Positions 43,064-55,748 are shown, counted from the stretch's first letter. The stretch: 64,000 nt of DNA from Trichobilharzia szidati (GCA_944472155.2 OX235272.1:92076020-92140019); one strand, 5' to 3'. Program-made: numbers and translations. Notes: generated by a model not told the origin, from the letters alone.

Positions 43064-43304
43064 TAACTAACCCTTACGAACCAAACTATAGAAAACAATC
43101 TTCCGATGTAATTATCTAGTATTATCAATGAACACTGCAGTATATTGAATACTATGCTAAAGTTTTGAAGAAAACTAACGGTAACACACAGAAATTGATG
43201 AATCCAATATGTAGCTGAGCTGTTAATCATTCAGAAACATAATTAGCTTGTTATCTGCATCGACTAAAGACGAAGCCAGTCCTCAGAATGAATATTTATT
43301 TAAT

Positions 43305-45825
43305 TATCATTATTATTGTTCCCTTGGGTTCCTAGTGGAACATAGGGCTTCAACTGCACGTCTCCACTTGCTTCTGTCTTCTGCTGGACTTTTCACTTGC
43401 GTCCATGTTATTCCATACTGTTTCATCTCCTCCTCACACGATCTCCTCCATGTCACCCTTGGACGTCCCACTCGCCGCTTCCCTTTCGGGTTCCACTTGA
43501 GCACTGGCCTGACGCGCGATGTCACTCAACGGCCTCCTCAGCGAGTGATGTCCAATCCATCTCCACTTCCTCCTGCATATTTGTTGTGCGATTGGTTCTT
43601 GTTTTGTTTGTTCTCATAGCTTCTTGTTGGTGATTCTTTCCGGCCATCTAATCTTCGGTATGGAGCGAGGACAGTTGTTGATAAAGGTCTGCAACCTGTT
43701 GGAACTATTCTTTGTGACCCGCCAAGTTTCTGATCCGTAGAGCAAAACTGACTTGACATTTGTATTGAAAATCCGAATTTTGTTGTTGATGCAGGCTGAG
43801 TGACGAAGATTTCCAGATTGGTTTCAGGTTGATGAATGTGTTTCTCACCTTCCCGATTCTCGATTTGACATCCTCGTCCGTCCGTTCCTCCTGTAGTTGA
43901 GACAATGATCCCTAGATAAGTGAATGAAGTAACCTCTTTGAAATTCCTCCCGTTGATGGTGATTGGCGCTGGATGTTGCTGCTGTTGTTGTTGGTTGGTT
44001 ATTTTCATAACCTCCGTCTTGTCTATGTTCACCTGGAGTCCTGTCTTCTCTGGCTGCTTCTTCGACCAGTTTGTCGGTTTTTGCTTGTAAGTCTTCGATT
44101 TTGTGTGACATCAAACATAAATCATCCACACGCGAAATCCAGGTCTTCTAGGTTCTTCACGTCGGTCCAGGATATCCCTGTCTTCTCGTTTCCCACTGTC
44201 TGACGCATAATCCAGTCCACCACAATTAGGAATATCATTGGTGATAATAAGCACCCTTGTCTGACTCCTGTGTTTACTCCAAACGCTTCGCTGAGTTTTC
44301 CGTTGTGGATCACTTGACATGTGCCGTTGTCGTACAGCTGTTGAATAAGATTGATGAATATTTGGGGTACGCCGTAGTACTTGAGTAGTTTCCAAATTAC
44401 TTCGCGGTCAACGCTGTCGAAGGCCTTCTCAAAGTCTATAAAGTTCAGGTAGAGATTTGATTGCCATTCCATGCTTTGTTCGATGAAGATGCGTAGAGTT
44501 GCAATTTGGTCAGAACATGATTTGCCTTTCCTGAATCCAGCTTGTTCTGGTCGGAGTTCTGTATCCAGTGCGTCCTTGATTCTCTCCAGGATGATGCGAC
44601 TCAGGATTTTATTTGGCGTCGACAGGAGCATGATTCCTCGCCAGTTCTTGCAGAGTCCTAAGTCACCCTTCTTTGGTAGCTTCACGAGGTAACCTTTCCT
44701 CCAGTCAGTAGGCACCTTTCCCTCCTTCGACACCTTTTGCAATAATGGAGTCAGCATATCTGCTGTCGTTTCTGGGTCCGCTTTCAGTGCTTCCGGGGGT
44801 ATTCCATCTGGTCCAGCTGCTTTTCCAGCTTTCAGAAGCTTGATTGCATTCAGGACTCCAGTTTTCGTTGGAGGATTGGTGTCAACTTGCAGTTGTGTAC
44901 GTGCTGTTGTTGGTATTACTGGACGGGTTGTAGTTGGTGGTCGGTTCAAGAGTCCTTTGAAGTGGTCCGCCCATTGTTTAATCTGTCTTTCTTCTTTGGT
45001 AATTGGGTTCCCTTGGCTGTCTTTTATAGGTTTCACTTGTGTTGATCTCTTCCCGGATAGAGACTTGGTTATCTGATATAGTGTCCTCAGGTCCTTTTTG
45101 CCTGCTGCCTTCTCAGCTTCAGTAGCCAGGTTGTCGTTGAATTGTCTTTTGTCCTTCCTGGCACTCTTCTTCACTTCTTTGTCCAGTGCTGTGTAAGTTG
45201 AGTTCAGCGTCTCTTTCTCTTGTCCATCTTTGCATTGAATCATTTTTTCTTTCACCTTTCTCCTCTCCTCTATTAGTTTCCAAGTGTCTGTTGAGAGCCA
45301 TTCCTTGTCTTGTTTCTTCTTTCTTCCTAAAACCGTTGAACACGTTTCGTTGAAAATTACCTTCAGAGAGTTCCAATGGTCTTCCACGGATGATTCCTCA
45401 GTGGTGCCACGTAGTGTTTCCTGTTTTGCTCTGACAGTTGCAGCGAAAGCGTCGTTTGTGATTGTGTCTTTCAGTTTTTGCGTGTTGAACTTGCATTGTG
45501 GCCTATCCCCAGGTATCCTCGAGGCTTTCAGCTTCACCTTGAAAGTCCCTTGTACTAGATAGTGGTCTGAACCCACATCTGCTCCTCTCCTCGATCTTGT
45601 GTCCAGTAGGCTCCGTCTCCACTTCCTTGAGATTGAAATGAAGTCTATCTGGTTTTTGGTGTGTCCATCTGGTGAAATCCATGTCGCCTTGTGTATATCC
45701 CTGTGTTTGAACACACTGCCACCAATCACCAAATCATTGAAGGCGCAGAAGTCTAAGAAGAGTTCACCATTTTCGTTCATTTCAGCGAGGGCCCCGAGAC
45801 CCATGGTGAGTTCTATTCCTGTATT
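43305..45825 (-). mobile_element. RTE-clade retrotransposon, 2.5 kb, recent, 5'-truncated
   Basis: Flanked by a 14-bp target duplication aatatttatttaat (43291-43304 and 45826-45839). Open frame 45804-44122 (560 codons): end of the endonuclease domain (TWISPDGHTKNQIDFIS about 39-56, SDHYLV about 79-84), then reverse transcriptase with GYLVKLPKKGDLGLCKNWRG, FIDFEKAFDSVDREVIW (about 455-471) and VRQGCLLSPMIF (about 513-524). It stops at LDFACG because four extra bases precede GATGAT of the catalytic site; the frame resumes as MDDLCLMSHKIEDLQ at 44129. The 3' end near 43310 has the gaagccctatgttccactag motif and (AAT)n tail. Longest copy here. Confidence 0.92.
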
Positions 45826-45844
45826 AATATTTATTTAATAGTCA

Positions 45845-46830
45845 GAACTTATATGTACTATTATTTCTCCATTGGGTTTCAAGTGGAACATTGAGCCTCA
45901 AAAACATACCTCGACTTTGCTCTATTTTGTGCTCTGCTCTTCAGCTGGGTCAACGATTTCCCATAATCTCTCATCTCCTCCTCCACCACAACACACGATC
46001 TACTCCACGTCACCCTCGTACTGACGACTCACTCGTCGCTTCCCACTTGGATTCCACTTGAGCGATGAACTGCATTGCGGGCGATGTCATTCGCTGTCCT
46101 CCTCAACGTGTTCTCGATCCACCTACATTTTCTCCTACACTTTTGCTGAGCAATCGGCTTTTGGTTCGTTTGTTGCCATCTAGAGTTTCTTGTCGCTAAT
46201 TCTTTCTAGCCAGCCTGCTGGTCACGTGATCTTCACTATGAAGCCAGTAAAAGCAGCTATTGATAACAGTATGCAGTGGTATGTTGGAAATTCTTTCCGT
46301 GACGCGCGCGCCAAGTTTCTGACCCATATAGAAGAACTAACTGACTGACTTGACACTGGTGTTGAAAATCTGAATGTTGTTCCTTATGCTGGTTGAGAAA
46401 AGCAGAAGATTTCCAAATTGGTTTCAGGTTGATGGAGACTGGCTTCGACATCTTCATCCATGAAATTGTGCTTCCTAGATAAGCAAGTGAAGGAAGTAAC
46501 CTCTGTCAAATCTCTCCCGTTGACACTGATCGGTGCTGGCTGTTGTTGCTGTTGCTGTTGGTGGTGGTTGGTTATCTTCATCACCTCAGTCTTCTCTATG
46601 TTCACCTGAAGTCCTGCCTTCATTGCCTGCCAGCCTCTTCGGCCAGTTTGTTTCTTTTCGCCTGCCTTTAAGTGTTCAAGTTTGTGTGACATTAAACAAA
46701 GATCATCCACGAGCGAAATCCAGATCTTCTAGAGTCTTCTTATCAATCGGTCCAACGTGTTACTGTTTTCTCACTCCCATGCAGAGTCTTACGCATAAAA
46801 CAGTCCACCGCATTGGCGATAGTTGGCAGG
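45845..46830 (-). mobile_element. RTE-type fragment (C3)
   Basis: Paralog of the C1/C2 fragments; near 46700-46715 reads LDFA, four extra bases, then MDDLCLMSHKLEH. Confidence 0.7.
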
Positions 46831-46844
46831 CAGCCTTTTCTTAC

Positions 46845-46878
<34 letters not shown>

Positions 46879-47089
46879 GTACACTATCTGTCTCCTTTCT
46901 AATTACATGTCAAAAATTTTGTTTGGACCTATATATGCAGTGAATCATTTAGTCAGCAAAAATCAATAAAACCAGAAACATCGCCTAGAAATGTCAAGGA
47001 ATCAATTTTTCCTTGTGAATTTCTACTAAACACTTTGTTAGAAGACCTTATTTATCTCACACGCGTATTACATTTAAGGAGCATGCAAG

Positions 47090-47200
47090 TACTTTATGGG
47101 TCAGTGTGCATTAAAGAACCACTGGGATCCAGGGAGTACTGTACTATTCTGCAGTATCCACCCACCGGGGTTCGAACCCAGGACATTCCAGACACAAAGT
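47090..47200 (-). mobile_element. SINE-B fragment (C3)
   Basis: ggttcgaacccagg in reverse and ccagggagtactg. Confidence 0.55.
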
Positions 47201-47654
47201 AATATACGTATTTGTTATATACAATTATATATATGCGTTAAAAGAGGAGTTAAAAGAGTCTAAATGGAGTCAGTGGAGATCAAAATGGTAATTTTGAAGT
47301 TGAAAGCACTGATAAGAGGTTGAAGCAAAACTGGGCAAAATATTGTGATTCTAAGATTGACCCTGATAAGTGTCGTATGCCATCTATAGGGAAGCAGTCT
47401 ATACTGGTTGATCATCAGTTTAATTTTAGCGCTTCCTTTTAAACCCATCTATGGATGGCATACTAAAATTTATTTGAACTCTTGCCACAAAATGTCGATT
47501 AATTCCTTTCCTATCTCTGTCCCTTGTTATTCTTTCTTTTGTGGATTAAAGATGGCCATGAGAAATTTCAAAGAATTGATTACTGAACAAAGAATATTCT
47601 TTTCGATAACTCCTTCTTCATCAGGTTCTACAGATATATATACATAATCATGAA

Positions 47655-48095
47655 AGAATGATTGTTATTGACAATATTAGTGGTTTTTTCAAAGGGAGTA
47701 ACATCGAATCATTTATATCGGAAGTATAAAATTTAATTGCAAATAGATTGTTAATAGATTATAGTCCAAAATATATGTGTATGTGGTTATATACATAATT
47801 GTAATATTAAATTGAACACCGATACTACAAAGTAAATGAATGGTAACGAATGTATACTGATAAGTTCTCAAGAGTCATGATCGTTTGTTGTCGTTCATAA
47901 TCATTTACTTTGTAGTATTGGTGTTCAATTTTGATATCATAATTATGTATATAACCACATACAAATATTTTGGACTATAATCTATTAAGAATCTATTTGC
48001 AAATAACTTCTAGACTTCCGATCTAAATGATTGGATGTTACTCTTTTTGACAAAACCACTAATTTTGTCAATAAAAACCACTCTTTTATTATATA
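47655..48095. repeat. Inverted repeat at the end of C3
   Basis: Left arm about 47655-47852 and right arm about 47893-48090, spacer about 40 bp, diverged (aatctattaagaatctattt against aaatagattgttaatagatt). Followed by an (AT)n run at 48090-48112. Absent from C2 in this form. Confidence 0.7.
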
Positions 48096-48112
48096 TATAT
48101 ATATATATATAT

Positions 48113-49795
48113 GTTGAGTAGACAACCTTTCTTTTGTATTAAAACTTATACTACTTATCAGTAGTAAGTAGTAATATTTCACATTTTGTCACACCTTAAC
48201 CGTGACTGTTATTTGCTCTCGATGTTTAACTCAGTGTAGTGATACTCTGTTTGAAATATAGCAATTATTTTCATATAGTCGAACATTATCTGGTGTGTTT
48301 ATTTATATACCCATCTCTGCCGAACACTGTTTATTTTAACCCCTTTATCCGTTGTCTACAATTTCCGCGCTGTGGATCGGCTTTAACGCAGATTTGCTTA
48401 TTGACGCACAGTCGTGGTCCATCAGATGGCACCCAACAACAAATACCTCACAGTTTGAAGTCCACAGATTGTGGTCCATTATTTTATATATAATAAAATA
48501 CCGTATTCTACACAAATCCTGTGTTTTTGAATTTTACGCGTCACTCAACATGTGGTTCAACTAATCGATGGGATTATCTCTACGGATTTCTTAGGAGAAA
48601 TCCACAAAAGCCTAAACATGTTTCGTCTATTCAAAGCTGACTTTTTATTAGCATGAACGGTTCGTGGCTATCTGGTTTTTGTTTTCGCTAACGATTCCTT
48701 CGTGATTTTTACTCTTAAATTAACATTTTGACCTCATATTGATTAAATTTCTAATATGTATGCTCTTATAACTTTTCTGTAGATGCGTACAGCAAATACG
48801 GTTGTGTTAGGTAAACCCACTGAAGGCATAAGAGGGAATGAGTCTTCTAATTGGCCTGTTGAAATCTATATATAATCTCTGTATCGAATTTGTGACGACT
48901 GAAATCTCTTATGAATGGAAAGATCTGTAACTGCTTTCGCTGAATGGAAAAATTTCTAAACACGAGATCTCCGTTAACTTCGAATATGTAAATAAGAACA
49001 ACATATTTTGAATCATTCAAGTTTATAAGGGATTGATCGTGGAATTATACACTTGTGTTTGTGTAATCGAAGAAGACGAGAAGGGCTTGTGGTGACAAAC
49101 GTCTGTTAAATAGATATTCTGATATTCTTTGACTTTTTTCTCTTCCTCTGAAATTTGATCATGGAGGTTCCAACATCAGGGTTGTTGATATTTTCAGCAC
49201 TACTAGTAACACACTGAGGTAACAGTTATGCCTATTATTTCACGAACGCACATTTATAAAGTGAAATTCACATACTGGTTCACTGGAAATTCAGTTATCT
49301 AGTAAACGTACACTATCTTCACGTAGACTTTAAAAATGCTTCATTCAATGTTGAGTTATTTAGAGATTTATTATTTGGCTACTTATAAATTCTAAAGTAG
49401 TATGATGTTGCTACAGTGATCTTGCTTTTTCAGTCCTCAAAGTAGGAACTTAGTTGCCTGGGGCAGATACATCATGTATCAGGCCATGAGTCTAATTTAA
49501 TATGTGAAGATAGACGATACTAGTCATTTGCACAGACTTCAGCAGGTGGAATGCGACAAGAATGCTAGACCTTGGGATTTAAAGTCGAGTATTTACGCCC
49601 TTCTGTCTTGTTTCTTCTGATACTGTAATCGCATAGACTTTGACATCAGTGTTTTGCGCACGGCAAGCACAATTTCCTCAGTATAATTACAGGGTATCCA
49701 GTCCTTCCCATTATTTATACATTCTTAACTAAAGTGGCCAGTCCTCATTGGCGTACAGTAACTGTGTCATTGTCTAAAAAGTAGCCATACTGACT
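48113..49795. other. Unrecognised AT-rich stretch
   Basis: No convincing gene or repeat head. A short plus-strand frame at 49163 begins with a hydrophobic run but meets a stop after 18 codons. Confidence 0.4.
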
Positions 49796-50349
49796 ATACA
49801 AGACTCTAACTGATATCAATCCGCGATCAACTCGTAGAAACATTATTAGTTTGCTGAATCCTTCTTAAGAGTCAACTTACTATTTAAAGCAATTTGTTTG
49901 TTTTGATCGATTACCATCACTAATTTGAATAAAGCAAGAACAACAGTGGTGGTTTGTGCAGAATAATATGGTACCATTATTGTTTATTTCTTTGGCTTCA
50001 TATCAGCTACCTACGGCCTAAATAAATTATTGAATTTGTGTACAGAACAACAGTTTCAACATACTTGCAAACTTCCCATGATGTCAGTTGACATGATGTT
50101 CCACAATTAGTGAACAGTGCTCAGAAAATTACGCTTATATAGTTTTTATACAGGGAGTTCAAGTTTGAACAAAGTAAAGGTATGCATACAGTGATTGAGA
50201 AATTACGTAATGAAGACGAGAGGTATGTAAGATGATTAGTAACTAGTAAATTGGGTAACAATGTACTGAGTTCAACGGAAGTCATAGAAGCAAGAGACAA
50301 GCAACATTACACTATATCAAAGGGGAGTGAGGTTAAAGCCAAAGATTAC

Positions 50350-50785
50350 GTAATCAAATGAAGGAGAGAATAAAGACATCCAGTTACCAGGATGTGCAAT
50401 GAAAGACTGATAACTGAACTTTCTGAACATAAAAATTGAGTTTCGGGCGTTTGATAGAATTTGCTTCAGCAAATTTGAGGAGAATCGAGCCCTTTTTTCT
50501 ATTGATAATTTTAAAGGATTTTGCGATTTTCACTTCATGATCCATATCAAGGAGATGTCGAGTAATGGCACTATTGTAAACACTTGTGTCCTTGAAACGT
50601 AAGCTTCTCGGAACATGTGCAGGAATTGGAGGTGCGCCCTTCTTTCTGTTCTCCAAATGTAACTCCTCCCGCAGATACATGTAAATTTGTATACACAGTT
50701 GGCGTTAACATGACTATTTCTGTCGACTGTTAAATGCACCAAAGAGCATGTTGTTCGATAAACGGGAACCAAATTAGCTACCATA
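50350..50785 (-). mobile_element. Penelope-like GIY-YIG fragment
   Basis: VYKFTCICGRSYIWRTERRA (YIG changed to YIW), a frameshift, then TRHLLDMDHEVKIAKSFKII. Related to 58660-59010. Confidence 0.75.
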
Positions 50786-50789
50786 ATCC

Positions 50790-50990
50790 CGATTCCATTC
50801 TAGGTCTATGTTCTACTAAACGTCACCTTGCTACCCGCCGACAGTAAGCCTGGCGAAGAGGAAAGTGTGGGCGTAGGGCTATCAACCTCACTCCATAAAA
50901 AACCTCTCAGATAGTGCAACTTCAAAAATTCATAGCTTGAAGTCCCATGCTCCAGTTGGAAGGTAAAAGAATGGGAAATGAAAGGAAACG
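50790..50990 (+). mobile_element. tRNA-SINE fragment
   Basis: cattctaggtctatgttcta, gaggaaagtgtgggcgtagg and tail cttgaagtcccatgctccag. Confidence 0.55.
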
Positions 50991-51744
50991 ATACCAATAT
51001 ATAGGATGTTGATAACTAAAATGTAAATTCCTTGGTGACATGAAAACTGCTGATTACGATAAACTATTTAAGAGTGATAAAAACGTGTCCAGAATCAAAA
51101 ATATGTTTACTTATTGAAACTTAATGTCTCGTTTTTTACATGCTTTAATTATGAGGACAAATGACTTATCTGGAAAATTGATATCAACCTATAATTACCC
51201 CATACATGTTAGCTGAAAATAAATAAACACATTGACATCAATGATTTGCATTCCGTGCTTCCCTCATTACTGTTAAACTAACTAGGTGATGCTTGGAGAA
51301 ACAATCTTTGCGCCTCAGAAAGTTCTTCTTATGGCTTTATCAGGCCGCCATAGTTTAACTACTGTGTGTATGTAATCTCGTGAGTTCTACTGTACAGATG
51401 TCTAACTAGATTCCTTGTATAGGGTATATACAGACTCATTCTGGAGAAAAACGTTTTGAATTTGTAGCTTTTCCATTGAGGAAACGCCTAAGCAATCAGT
51501 AGTGTGATTTCTTGATGTTATTCTGTAAAACTAAGATTTGAATTGATGAGTAACTAATCAGCACAAATACATACTTCAAAATCGCACATGAAAACGAGAA
51601 TTCAACAAAGAACAAGGATGTGTAAGAGAAACACTTATTTAAAGAATCTCGAAGACGGTAATATTGAATACACCTGTGCAGTACATTTCCTTAATATCCA
51701 GGCATGTCACAGTGCGTCTTAACTTATGTATAGACTAATAATAA

Positions 51745-51828
51745 TCCAGACGACGAGTCCCAAATAGGACGAAATGCGCATCCTGGATTCCACTGCTAAT
51801 CACCATCCACCAATTAAATTTTAATAAT
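51745..51828 (+). repeat. Hammerhead-ribozyme repeat
   Basis: atccag, gagtcccaaataggacgaaa, then tgcgcatcctggattccac: stem I, stem II and cleavage side present. Core bases C3 and U4 are A and C, so probably inactive. Confidence 0.7.
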
Positions 51829-51859
51829 ACTAACACTACTGACATCACTTTTGTCTCAG

Positions 51860-52065
51860 AAGGAAGTTTTGAAATTCAAAAACTCATCCATCAACCTACA
51901 CCTTATTCGAGTGTGCCTTTACAAACTGCTACACCTTATATAGACAGTTGGAAAAATAGACTCTTTGTTATCGATTTCCAACAAGCACGAAAGTTAGGAC
52001 CAGAGCTTCCTTCCAACTACTTACAGCCGCTTAATATCGAAGTTAGTCAATACTTATCCACGTGA
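51860..52065 (+). CDS. Unassigned terminal-exon-like open region
   Basis: After acceptor ttttgtctcag an open frame of 67 codons runs to TGA (52063-52065), entering in phase 1. It includes YIDSWKNRLFVIDFQQARKL and PSNYLQPLNIEVSQYL, a normal mixed composition with proline and tryptophan, unlike the low-complexity chance frames around it. I do not recognise the family and found no upstream exon with confidence. It lies between a hammerhead repeat (ends about 51825) and a SINE (starts about 52115) on the strand opposite the saposin genes. It could also be a piece of an unrecognised retroelement. Confidence 0.4.
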
Positions 52066-52114
52066 AAGGTTCACAGAAGAAAAGGAAGATTCGAAAGGAA
52101 AGAATTTTTTTTTG

Positions 52115-52292
52115 ATTACAGCTTGATTCCACACCGTATTTTCAGTACAAGTATGGAATTTTCAGCATGGATATCGGTAGCCCAAATTTCGCAGGCCAAC
52201 CATAGATATCGGGTGTGCGCCGGCAGGGGATCGAACCCCGGACCATGTGCATGGTCGGCGAGAGTCCTAACCACTGTGCCACCGACGTACAA
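52115..52292 (-). mobile_element. tRNA-headed SINE-A with alternative tail
   Basis: Reverse head (gtcggcgagagtcctaacca, gatcgaaccccgg) and tail gcttgattccacaccgtatt after a T run at 52107-52115. Confidence 0.75.
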
Positions 52293-52914
52293 AAGAAGAT
52301 ATGTTAATGAAAGACACTGCCATTGAAAGCCCTTTTCAAATCTAAGAAAAACTGTCTGAAGCATCTTGAAACAGGGAAAGAAAAAGTGGATATTTACACA
52401 ATGGGGTAGTGACTTAAATTTAAGAATATTAATTGCAGTAGTTATGCTATTAACTGAATTGAACAATCAATGGTGTTTGATAGGTGACTGAATGAGGGTC
52501 ATGGACATCCATTTCGATTTTTATTATTTATTCCTCAACCAGGTGTATCTGTTTATTAGGTTTTTTAAAGCGAAGTGAGAGCACGACTATTTCAGTTGAG
52601 TCTAGAGGACCTGCTCGTTAAATGTACAGTAAATGAGCACCATGACAAAGAGCTGCAATCAAATAGATGAATAGGTGATGAAAAGTGACGTTTTGCTATC
52701 TTTCTTCTGAGTATTGTTAAAAATTCAATGAATGCTTTTATAAATTCCAGATAAAATATGCTTTTATGATAGTTTTATCATGTAATAGAGGTTCTCTCAC
52801 GAAACACCTAACTATGACAACTGTCATGTTGTAAGAAACTGTAATGAATCAAAAGTGATATACACTTCACTGGTAATATGAAAAATTTTCTGGTGTTGGC
52901 TTGCAGGGATTACG

Positions 52915-53345
52915 AAATAACACCAGTTAGATGGCCGCTGAAAGCCAGGGAGTACTGGAATACCGTTTCATATAAGTTTGGGCCTATTTAATGGTATACA
53001 GCCATGACCCCACCAAGGATAGCGTAAAGAGCTTCCAGGTAGCTAGGTGAGGTGACTTACTTACGAAAGTATGAAGTTGCTTGGGGTTCTAGTGAGAAGT
53101 CATGACCAGCGGGGTCCATCAAGTCCGGTATGAGGACAGCCAACAACAATGGATGGCAGCAGTGTTATATACTACAAATAGGCTACTGGAGTGAATTATC
53201 AACGGGCTTGGCTTGTGACATGGAGGTAATGGCTTTGATTCCGAAAGGGGTCACATGCAGGTACCACTGAAGGGTCCGGAAATAGGACAAAACAGCTGTT
53301 CAGTAGTCCCTGGTTTTCAGGGGTAACTGTGACTGATGTCAGTTG
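52915..53345. repeat. SINE-B head-to-head pair
   Basis: 52915-53040 minus and 53050-53345 plus; both degraded (ccagggagtactgg / cagtagtccctgg). Confidence 0.6.
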
Positions 53346-53349
53346 AAAT

Positions 53350-54300
53350 ATAAGGACTATTTCTACTTTAGTGTGATCGTTAAACTTGAAGATAAGTGAA
53401 ACGTTACAGATATCATACGCAGAGATGGTGAACTGATGTTATTCATTCATAAACATCCCAAGAAATACAACAGAAATCTGTTTTAGGTAAAGTATCTTTT
53501 TATTTTTCAAAGAAATTTATCCTTGAGTTACATCTGCGACAAGTAATAATAATGTGTGTCAAAGTGATAATGTAGGAGATAAGGAAAACCAAGCGTCAAT
53601 GTTAAGAAGCCTCATTTAAACGATATATTATTTTGTTAAAAGACATCCAGCAGTTGTCGTGGCATCTGAAAATAGAGAAAAACGAAATACATGGCATTCA
53701 ATGATGTTTTCAATGCTGGTGAACATTGAACACTTTGTTTGTTCGAACTGGTCTCCATATTGGCTGGAGACAAGAAGGCTATCATCGCTTAATCGTATAC
53801 TGGTTGTCAGAAGATTGGAGAAATACTATCAGAAGTATTGGTGTAAATTATATTAACGTTTATTTACAAACTGTGGTACCGAGTGATAATTGTAAATCAC
53901 CGAAAAGATATCTTTGCTGACCTCCTTGTTCTATTCTCTCTATTGTCCCGATGGGTATTTTCGACGAATTGTAAATCTGTTTCGTTATTGGTTGAAGGAT
54001 AAACAGTCACACTGCCTAACCGTCTTCTGTTGTTCTGAGTCGGTTATACTGCATAGTATTCTGCGTATTAGGCTTAGTCTTTTGAAACCGTCGATAGGTC
54101 GGGGATCTTTGCGGTTTGGATATTTGGATAGGTGTTTTGAGACAAATTAAGAAATAGTCGCCTTATGAAGGTCATTCTGTTTGCACAGTTTACTTACACT
54201 TTGGACTAATTTACTAATGTGACTGACACATTAAATTAATGTCAGAAGCTTGATAATTTGGAGTAAGTGTGCCACAGGCTAAAATCTGTTAAATTATAGG
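53350..54300. other. Unrecognised stretch
   Basis: Holds several short open frames (for example 53659-53856 and 53914-54150 plus) without recognisable motifs, splice context or homology to the repeats here. Confidence 0.35.
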
Positions 54301-54304
54301 CAAC

Positions 54305-54465
54305 AGTTGGACGTCAGCCCTTGGGTGACATGCCGGAGATCGTATGGAGAAGAGGATATGAAAGTTCATAGTCAATCATATAGCCAGCTAAAGAGGGGTG
54401 TAGAGAATAGGAGATGTGCTTTTGAAGCCCTATGTATCACTCGGAACCTTAGTGAGTAATAATGA
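54305..54465 (+). mobile_element. RTE-type 3' end fragment
   Basis: gccagctaaagaggggtgta and gaagccctatgtatcactcg, tail agtaataatgac. Confidence 0.6.
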
Positions 54466-54474
54466 CGATATGTT

Positions 54475-54700
54475 TCACCTCTGTTAACATATCTACTCCT
54501 AGTGAGGATGCTTCGGCAATGTCTGAGGATTAACTTGAAGTAGTCTGGTGGACGGTGACAATCAGCAGAATCCAGGATGAGCATTTCGCCCTATTCTGGA
54601 CTCGTCACTTGGATGTACCTGCACAGTAGGTGGCTGTCGTGGCACAGGTAGTCTAGCGTATAACGCTTTAGCATTTGAAACAATGGGTACTGGTTTCGAA
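54475..54700 (-). repeat. Hammerhead-ribozyme repeat with tRNA-like part
   Basis: Minus strand 54565-54620: gtgacgag (C3 changed to G), gtccagaatagggcgaaa, catcctggattctgc. The tail toward 54475 matches pair 2; an adjoining box-B-like ggtttcgaacttc is at about 54691. Confidence 0.6.
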
Positions 54701-55159
54701 CTTCATTGGGAATACCGACAATCACCGGGGAATGAAGGCATATCCAGTGGATATGACTAGTTAAATTACTTTACCTGATGTGCTACGGAAACGTCTGCCA
54801 ACTTAATCCTTTAGAAATGATCTGATGGCTTGATGTTCTGTAAGGACTACTAAGTACATTCCCTGATATTACTTATTTACAGGGTAATATTACGAAGGTT
54901 TTTAATTATATTTTAGTTGTGTTTCAACCATCACTTATGTTACTATTTCTTAATTAGATTGTATAAACGTTTTAATAAATTCTCTGGGATAACTGTTGAG
55001 TAGTTTTGAATTTTTTATTGATTTTTTGGAATACTAATCATGAAAGAGAGACTGACTACTGAGTCATCGTTTATAGAATCAACAAGAAACACATACACTC
55101 AGAATACTTTAACATCCATTGCAGTGTTGTTCAACATCATCAAATAAACAAACTGGCCT

Positions 55160-55465
55160 GATTACGAGATAACATTAGTTAGCATACCACTGGAATACCA
55201 GGAAGTACTGGACAGCTGTTTCATTTTAGCTTAGGACATTTCAGCAGTACATACCCATTGCGGTTCAAACCTAGGACCTTCCGCTTACAAGTCTAACTCG
55301 TAGACGATTAAGCCACTGGGGGCCAACCCAATGGCCTTTAATTTCTAGCTGCTTCCGGAAGGTCTTAGGTGCGTGCCGATGAGGAGTCCCAAACCAGGAT
55401 GAAACAGCTTTCCAATACTCCATGGTTTTCCAGTCGTTCTCTAAATGATGTCAGCTCGTGACCAA
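55160..55465. repeat. SINE-B head-to-head pair
   Basis: 55160-55345 minus (ggttcaaacctagg) and about 55350-55465 plus (ccaaaccaggatgaaacagc). Confidence 0.65.
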
Positions 55466-55541
55466 GCCAGTGACCAATCAAACTCCTGTAAATCAGCGCT
55501 TGATTAATAAAAAAACACTAACGCAATATCACACTCTACTC

Positions 55542-55748
55542 TTAGATTAATAGTACTTCTAACTTCTCAGTAATTTCCATACTAAAATCAAATTGGATGA
55601 TAAAGCATAGGCAATACCTTTCCAGTAGTATGTAAACTACAATCACAACAAAGCATATGAACAAGCTTCTTTTAACTGAACTGGCTTTCAGTCTTTGAAA
55701 TCTTACCTTAATGAAATGATTCGCAAGCATCATCAATGTATCTTTACA
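55542..55748 (-). CDS. Gene X exon 6, terminal or internal
   Basis: Acceptor aacttctag at 55749. Reads [14 protein letters not shown], then either donor GTAAGA (exon 55707-55748) or an open frame of 54 more codons with a hydrophobic segment before TAA. The sequence does not decide between them. Confidence 0.6.
   Translation of the reverse strand, partial: CKDTLMMLANHFIKVRFQRLKASSVKRSLFICFVVIVVYILLERYCLCFIIQFDFSMEITEKLEVLLI

Larger units (their letters stand above)
43096..47790. repeat. Duplicated block C, copy 3, interrupted by an RTE insertion
   Basis: Starts aatcttccgatgtaattatc; split at 43305-45825 by the RTE copy. Confidence 0.8.

Noticed and set aside
49163..49216. Plus-strand frame MEVPTSGLLIFSALL
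   Set aside because: Stops after 18 codons; the only donor before the stop (GTAACA) is weak and no downstream exon was linked.
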